Positions 61,501 to 64,000 of a stretch of DNA of 64,000 nt are shown here, piece after piece. The translations under genes were made by a program, and so were the position numbers. The stretch is taken from NCBI GenBank assembly GCA_016719605.1, contig JADJYW010000022.1, forward strand, positions 62,001 to 126,000, read 5' to 3'. Below the pieces are notes generated by a model that made no database searches, was not told where the DNA came from, and saw only the letters and a list, made by a program, of their open reading frames with translations. Each line of letters begins with the position of its first letter. Position 1 is the first letter of the stretch. The DNA is from Lewinellaceae bacterium. Its GTDB lineage: Bacteria; Bacteroidota; Bacteroidia; Chitinophagales; Saprospiraceae.

Positions 61501-62619
61501 TGTACCTGCCCCCGCTTGATCTGAGCGGCTTGCCCAATCCGGGATTGGTGTTCGATCTGGCGTATGCCAATTACGACGATACTTATCGGGACAGCCTGCG
61601 CATCGAAGTGTTTGCCAATTGCGATCTGGGTACGCAGCCGGTCACCGTTTGGGGAAAAGCAGGGACGACCCTGGCAACCCGGGCGCCTTCCACGACTGCG
61701 TATGCACCCAACAACGCCGCCGATTGGCGAAAAGAAGGTTTTTCGCTTCAGGATTTTGAAAATCAGACGGTGATCGTACGCTTCGCATCGGTCAACGATT
61801 TTGGCAATAATATCTTTCTGGATAATATCGCCCTGCTGGAGTACGATCCCAGTCTGCCGGTGGCCGGTATCTTTCCGGTGGCCGATACCCTTTGCCGCCT
61901 GGTAGATACCGTTTTGTTTGCGGCTTTGCCGACAGGCCAAAACACCACCTACTCCTGGGCATTTGGCAGCGGGTCGCAGCCTGCCGTAGCTACCGGCCCC
62001 GGTCCGCACGCCGTGCGCTACCTCACGTCCGGAACCAAAACCATCCGCCTCATTGCCGGCAACCCGAACGGGGTGGACACGGCCTTTGTCGCGGCTACGG
62101 TACTCGGCCCGCCTGTAGCCAAATTTCACCGTGACTACGGATGTCGCTACTGCGACCTTTACCAATGCCAGTACCACCGCCGATACATTCTTGTGGAATT
62201 TTGGCGACGGCAACACCAGTGCCGAGGCCAATCCGGTGCATACTTATTTGCTTCCGGGCGCCTACACGGTAGCGCTCACGGCCACCAATACCACCTGCGA
62301 AACCAATGTCAGCACGGCTACAAAGAATATCAACCTGACATTTGTCGGCACGCAAGCGCCGGAGGAAATCGCCGGGGTTCGTATCCTGCCCAACCCGACG
62401 TCCGGCGATTTTCGGGTAGAAATGACCGTTCGGCAGGCGGTATCCGCAAATTTGCGCCTGATGGATGCACAAGGGCGGCTGATAAAAACGGTGCAGGCAG
62501 GTGTACAACCGGGGGTTATTTCGGTGCCGTTCGAGGGGCTGTACCTGCCCAGGGGCGTGTACCAGATACAGGTGCAGACCGGGAGCGGTGTGCAGGTGTT
62601 GCGCGTGGCGGTATTGTGA
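58515..62619 (+). CDS. Subtilisin-like (S8) T9SS-secreted protease (frame interrupted)
   Basis: About 1367 residues after removing one extra T. The signal peptide (YAALFLLFGCCLCRPVFS) is followed by a prodomain-like region to 210 and an S8 catalytic domain (about 215-510): Asp243/244 in VLVRDDGPLG, His271 in NSNHGDGVAG, Asn360 in SAGNTG, Ser440 in FSGTSAAAPG. Beta-sandwich, fibronectin-like and MAM-like modules follow, then a PKD-like segment (FLWNFGDGNTSAEANP). The last 80 residues (VRILPNPTSGDFRVEM, LPRGVYQIQV) are a type A T9SS sorting domain. The frame breaks at the T run 62124-62126. Start chosen at MRIYA because upstream codons encode no signal peptide. Confidence 0.9.
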
Positions 62620-63702
62620 TTACGGTATTTCCGAAATCAAATACTCCCCCGCAAAAGACGACACGACGGCTTCCATGCGACTGCGCTGGGTATCGGTGAT
62701 AAATATCTGACCGAAGTTGCGGTGTATGAGCAGGGCGATTAGTTGGCGTACACGTTGCTCATCCAGTTTGTCAAAAATATCATCGAGCAGGAGTAGGGGA
62801 GAGGTGCCTTTTTCCTGCCGGAGCACTTCGTACTGGGCCAGGCGCAATGCCAACAGGAAGGATTTGAGTTGGCCCTGCGAAGCGTATTTTTTCACCGGAT
62901 GGTCGTGTAGCGTCAGGGCGAGGTCGTCGCGGTGCGGACCGGCGGTCGTCCGTTCCAGGACGCGGTCCCGTTCCAGGTTGTCGGTCAGCACGGCAGCAAA
63001 ATCATCGCTATTGCTGCCCGGCTCAAAGGCCACGGCTACCTGTTCCCTGTCGCCGGCGATAGCGGCATAGATTTCCTGAAACACGGGGGCAAAGTTGGCC
63101 ACAAACACGCGGCGTTTTTCGAGGAGCACGGCTGCCGGCGCGGGCATTTGCCGGTCAATAGCCTCCAGCAGGGCTGCATCGAAACGGCGCTGCTCGGCAA
63201 AGGTTTTCAACAGGGCATTGCGCTGTTTGAGCAGCGCATTGTACGTCAGCAGATTTTGCAGGTAGTCCGGGGAAATTTGCGAGAGGGTGGTATCCAGAAA
63301 CCGCCGCCGCTCCTCGCTGCCTTCCTGCACGAGCACAATGTCGTCGGGAGCGATCATGACTACCGGAAACTGACCCACATAGTCGGTCAGGCGGGGGTAA
63401 GCCGTACCATTTCGTTCGATTTCCTTACGTTGGCCGTTGGCAAATTTGACAACCACCTTGCTCCGTTCGCCATCGCGCTCAAACACGCCTTCTACCCGGT
63501 AAAATGCCTCGCCATGCCGGATCAGGTTTTTGTCCGGCAAATTGCGGTGACTGCGCGTGAGGCACAGGACGTGCACCGCGTCCAGGAGGTTGGTCTTGCC
63601 CGTGCCGTTGAGGCCGACAAAGCAGTTGAGGCGGGGCGACAAGTCCATGTCTCGCCGGGTGTAGTTCTTGAAATGGGTCAGTTTGATCGAGTGCAGATGC
63701 AA
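62620..63702 (-). CDS. recF: RecF recombination mediator, probable TTG start
   Basis: 360 residues. ATP site GLNGTGKTN (30-38), HRDDL, the signature SQGQLKSFLLALRLAQ, and Walker B LLLLDDIFDKLDE are all present. RecF helps load RecA at single-strand gaps. TTG at 63702 gives (M)HLHSIKLTHFKNY, the usual RecF N-terminus; the first ATG, 22 codons upstream, adds non-homologous sequence. Its stop abuts the convergent protease stop. Confidence 0.93.
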   Translation of the reverse strand: MHLHSIKLTHFKNYTRRDMDLSPRLNCFVGLNGTGKTNLLDAVHVLCLTRSHRNLPDKNLIRHGEAFYRVEGVFERDGERSKVVVKFANGQRKEIERNGTAYPRLTDYVGQFPVVMIAPDDIVLVQEGSEERRRFLDTTLSQISPDYLQNLLTYNALLKQRNALLKTFAEQRRFDAALLEAIDRQMPAPAAVLLEKRRVFVANFAPVFQEIYAAIAGDREQVAVAFEPGSNSDDFAAVLTDNLERDRVLERTTAGPHRDDLALTLHDHPVKKYASQGQLKSFLLALRLAQYEVLRQEKGTSPLLLLDDIFDKLDEQRVRQLIALLIHRNFGQIFITDTQRSRMEAVVSSFAGEYLISEIP

Positions 63703-63781
63703 GGGAAAACAAATTTCGAGGAACGAAGGTAGGGTTTTGGTTGCTGGTGGCAAGCGGCCGGCGGGCAACCGTCAAAAAACC

Positions 63782-63789
63782 TATTTTTG
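63782..63789 (+). promoter_or_regulatory. -7 element of the terminal lipoprotein gene
   Basis: TATTTTTG is an exact -7 match, 21 bp before ATG 63811. No -33 box seen. Confidence 0.45.
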
Positions 63790-63810
63790 CCCCGAAACAA
63801 CTCGTTCGAT

Positions 63811-64000
63811 ATGCTCCGTTTGGTCTTCGCCGTCGCCTGTATTGCCTTGTACCTCCTCTCGTCCTGCAACCCGCCCGTCCGTTTGCGGCCCCGACGGGTG
63901 GAAACCGGGCTGGACTCCACGTTTTATGTCGGTATTGTGGAAAATCCTCTTTCGGTGGACCTGCGCAAGGCGCGTTTTTTGGCAAAAATAAAAGTCGGTG
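63811..64000 (+). CDS. Lipoprotein, N-terminal part (runs off window)
   Basis: The visible 63 residues start MLRLVFAVACIALYLLSSC, a signal peptide with lipobox LLSSC (Cys19), then NPPVRLRPRRVETGLD and a beta-like segment VDLRKARFLAKIKVG. The rest of the gene is outside the window. Function not recognised. Confidence 0.75.
   Translation, partial: MLRLVFAVACIALYLLSSCNPPVRLRPRRVETGLDSTFYVGIVENPLSVDLRKARFLAKIKVG

Overview
The window reads as a chromosomal segment of a Bacteroidota bacterium, most likely a Saprospirales/Chitinophagia-type member. Evidence: four large secreted proteins with type IX secretion (T9SS) tails or gliding-motility-associated C-terminal domains, SprB and ELWxxDGT repeats, a TonB-dependent receptor with a carboxypeptidase-like N-terminal extension, DUF4139, DUF2452 and DUF3667 proteins, an OmpA protein with thrombospondin type 3 repeats, and many upstream sites fitting the Bacteroidota sigma-A pattern TTTG-N19-21-TAnnTTTG. 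No rRNA, tRNA, CRISPR array or complete insertion sequence was found.

Layout. 1-2250: end of a CtlX-like hydrolase, a decayed DUF6249 gene, and a TetR regulator overlapping a haloalkane-dehalogenase-like hydrolase, with a palindromic operator at the TetR start. 2450-6325: a KdpD-like kinase without its N-terminal sensor, a KdpE-like regulator and a Kup potassium transporter. 6472-8387: a YwqK-like lipoprotein and CreD. 8753-15148: a CusCBA-type heavy-metal efflux operon led by a small His/Cys-rich exported protein. 15248-20863: a GH13-GH31 fusion enzyme, with a MNT/HEPN toxin-antitoxin pair on one side and a small protein/HNH nuclease pair on the other. 21018-29192: two T9SS cargo proteins around an M23 peptidase. 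29352-35501: di-haem peroxidase, MuiA-like protein, DUF2452, DUF3667 and a serpin lipoprotein. 35603-40501: a MITE-like element, two GT39-type membrane glycosyltransferases and a sugar epimerase. 40595-46373: CcmF/CcmE cytochrome c maturation, a papain-like peptidase and TsaC. 46467-54886: a PKD cargo protein, an RluE-like pseudouridine synthase, a TonB receptor, and a penicillin-acylase-type hydrolase with a small membrane partner. 54915-64000: a candidate small RNA, OmpA/TSP3, a small basic protein, TerC, a subtilisin-like T9SS protease, RecF, and the start of a lipoprotein.

How the genes work together. The kinase, regulator and transporter suggest a compact potassium-response unit in which a Kdp-type signalling pair may control Kup rather than kdpFABC. 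CcmE and CcmF would mature the c-type cytochromes of which the di-haem peroxidase is one. The GH13-GH31 fusion joins two alpha-glucan activities in one exported protein.

Four genes (near 1924, 22474, 56979 and 62124) are interrupted by single-base length changes in short homopolymers, which looks more like sequencing or assembly error than true decay. Intergenic gaps are rich in long perfect or near-perfect inverted repeats, heptanucleotide repeats and a MITE-like element.
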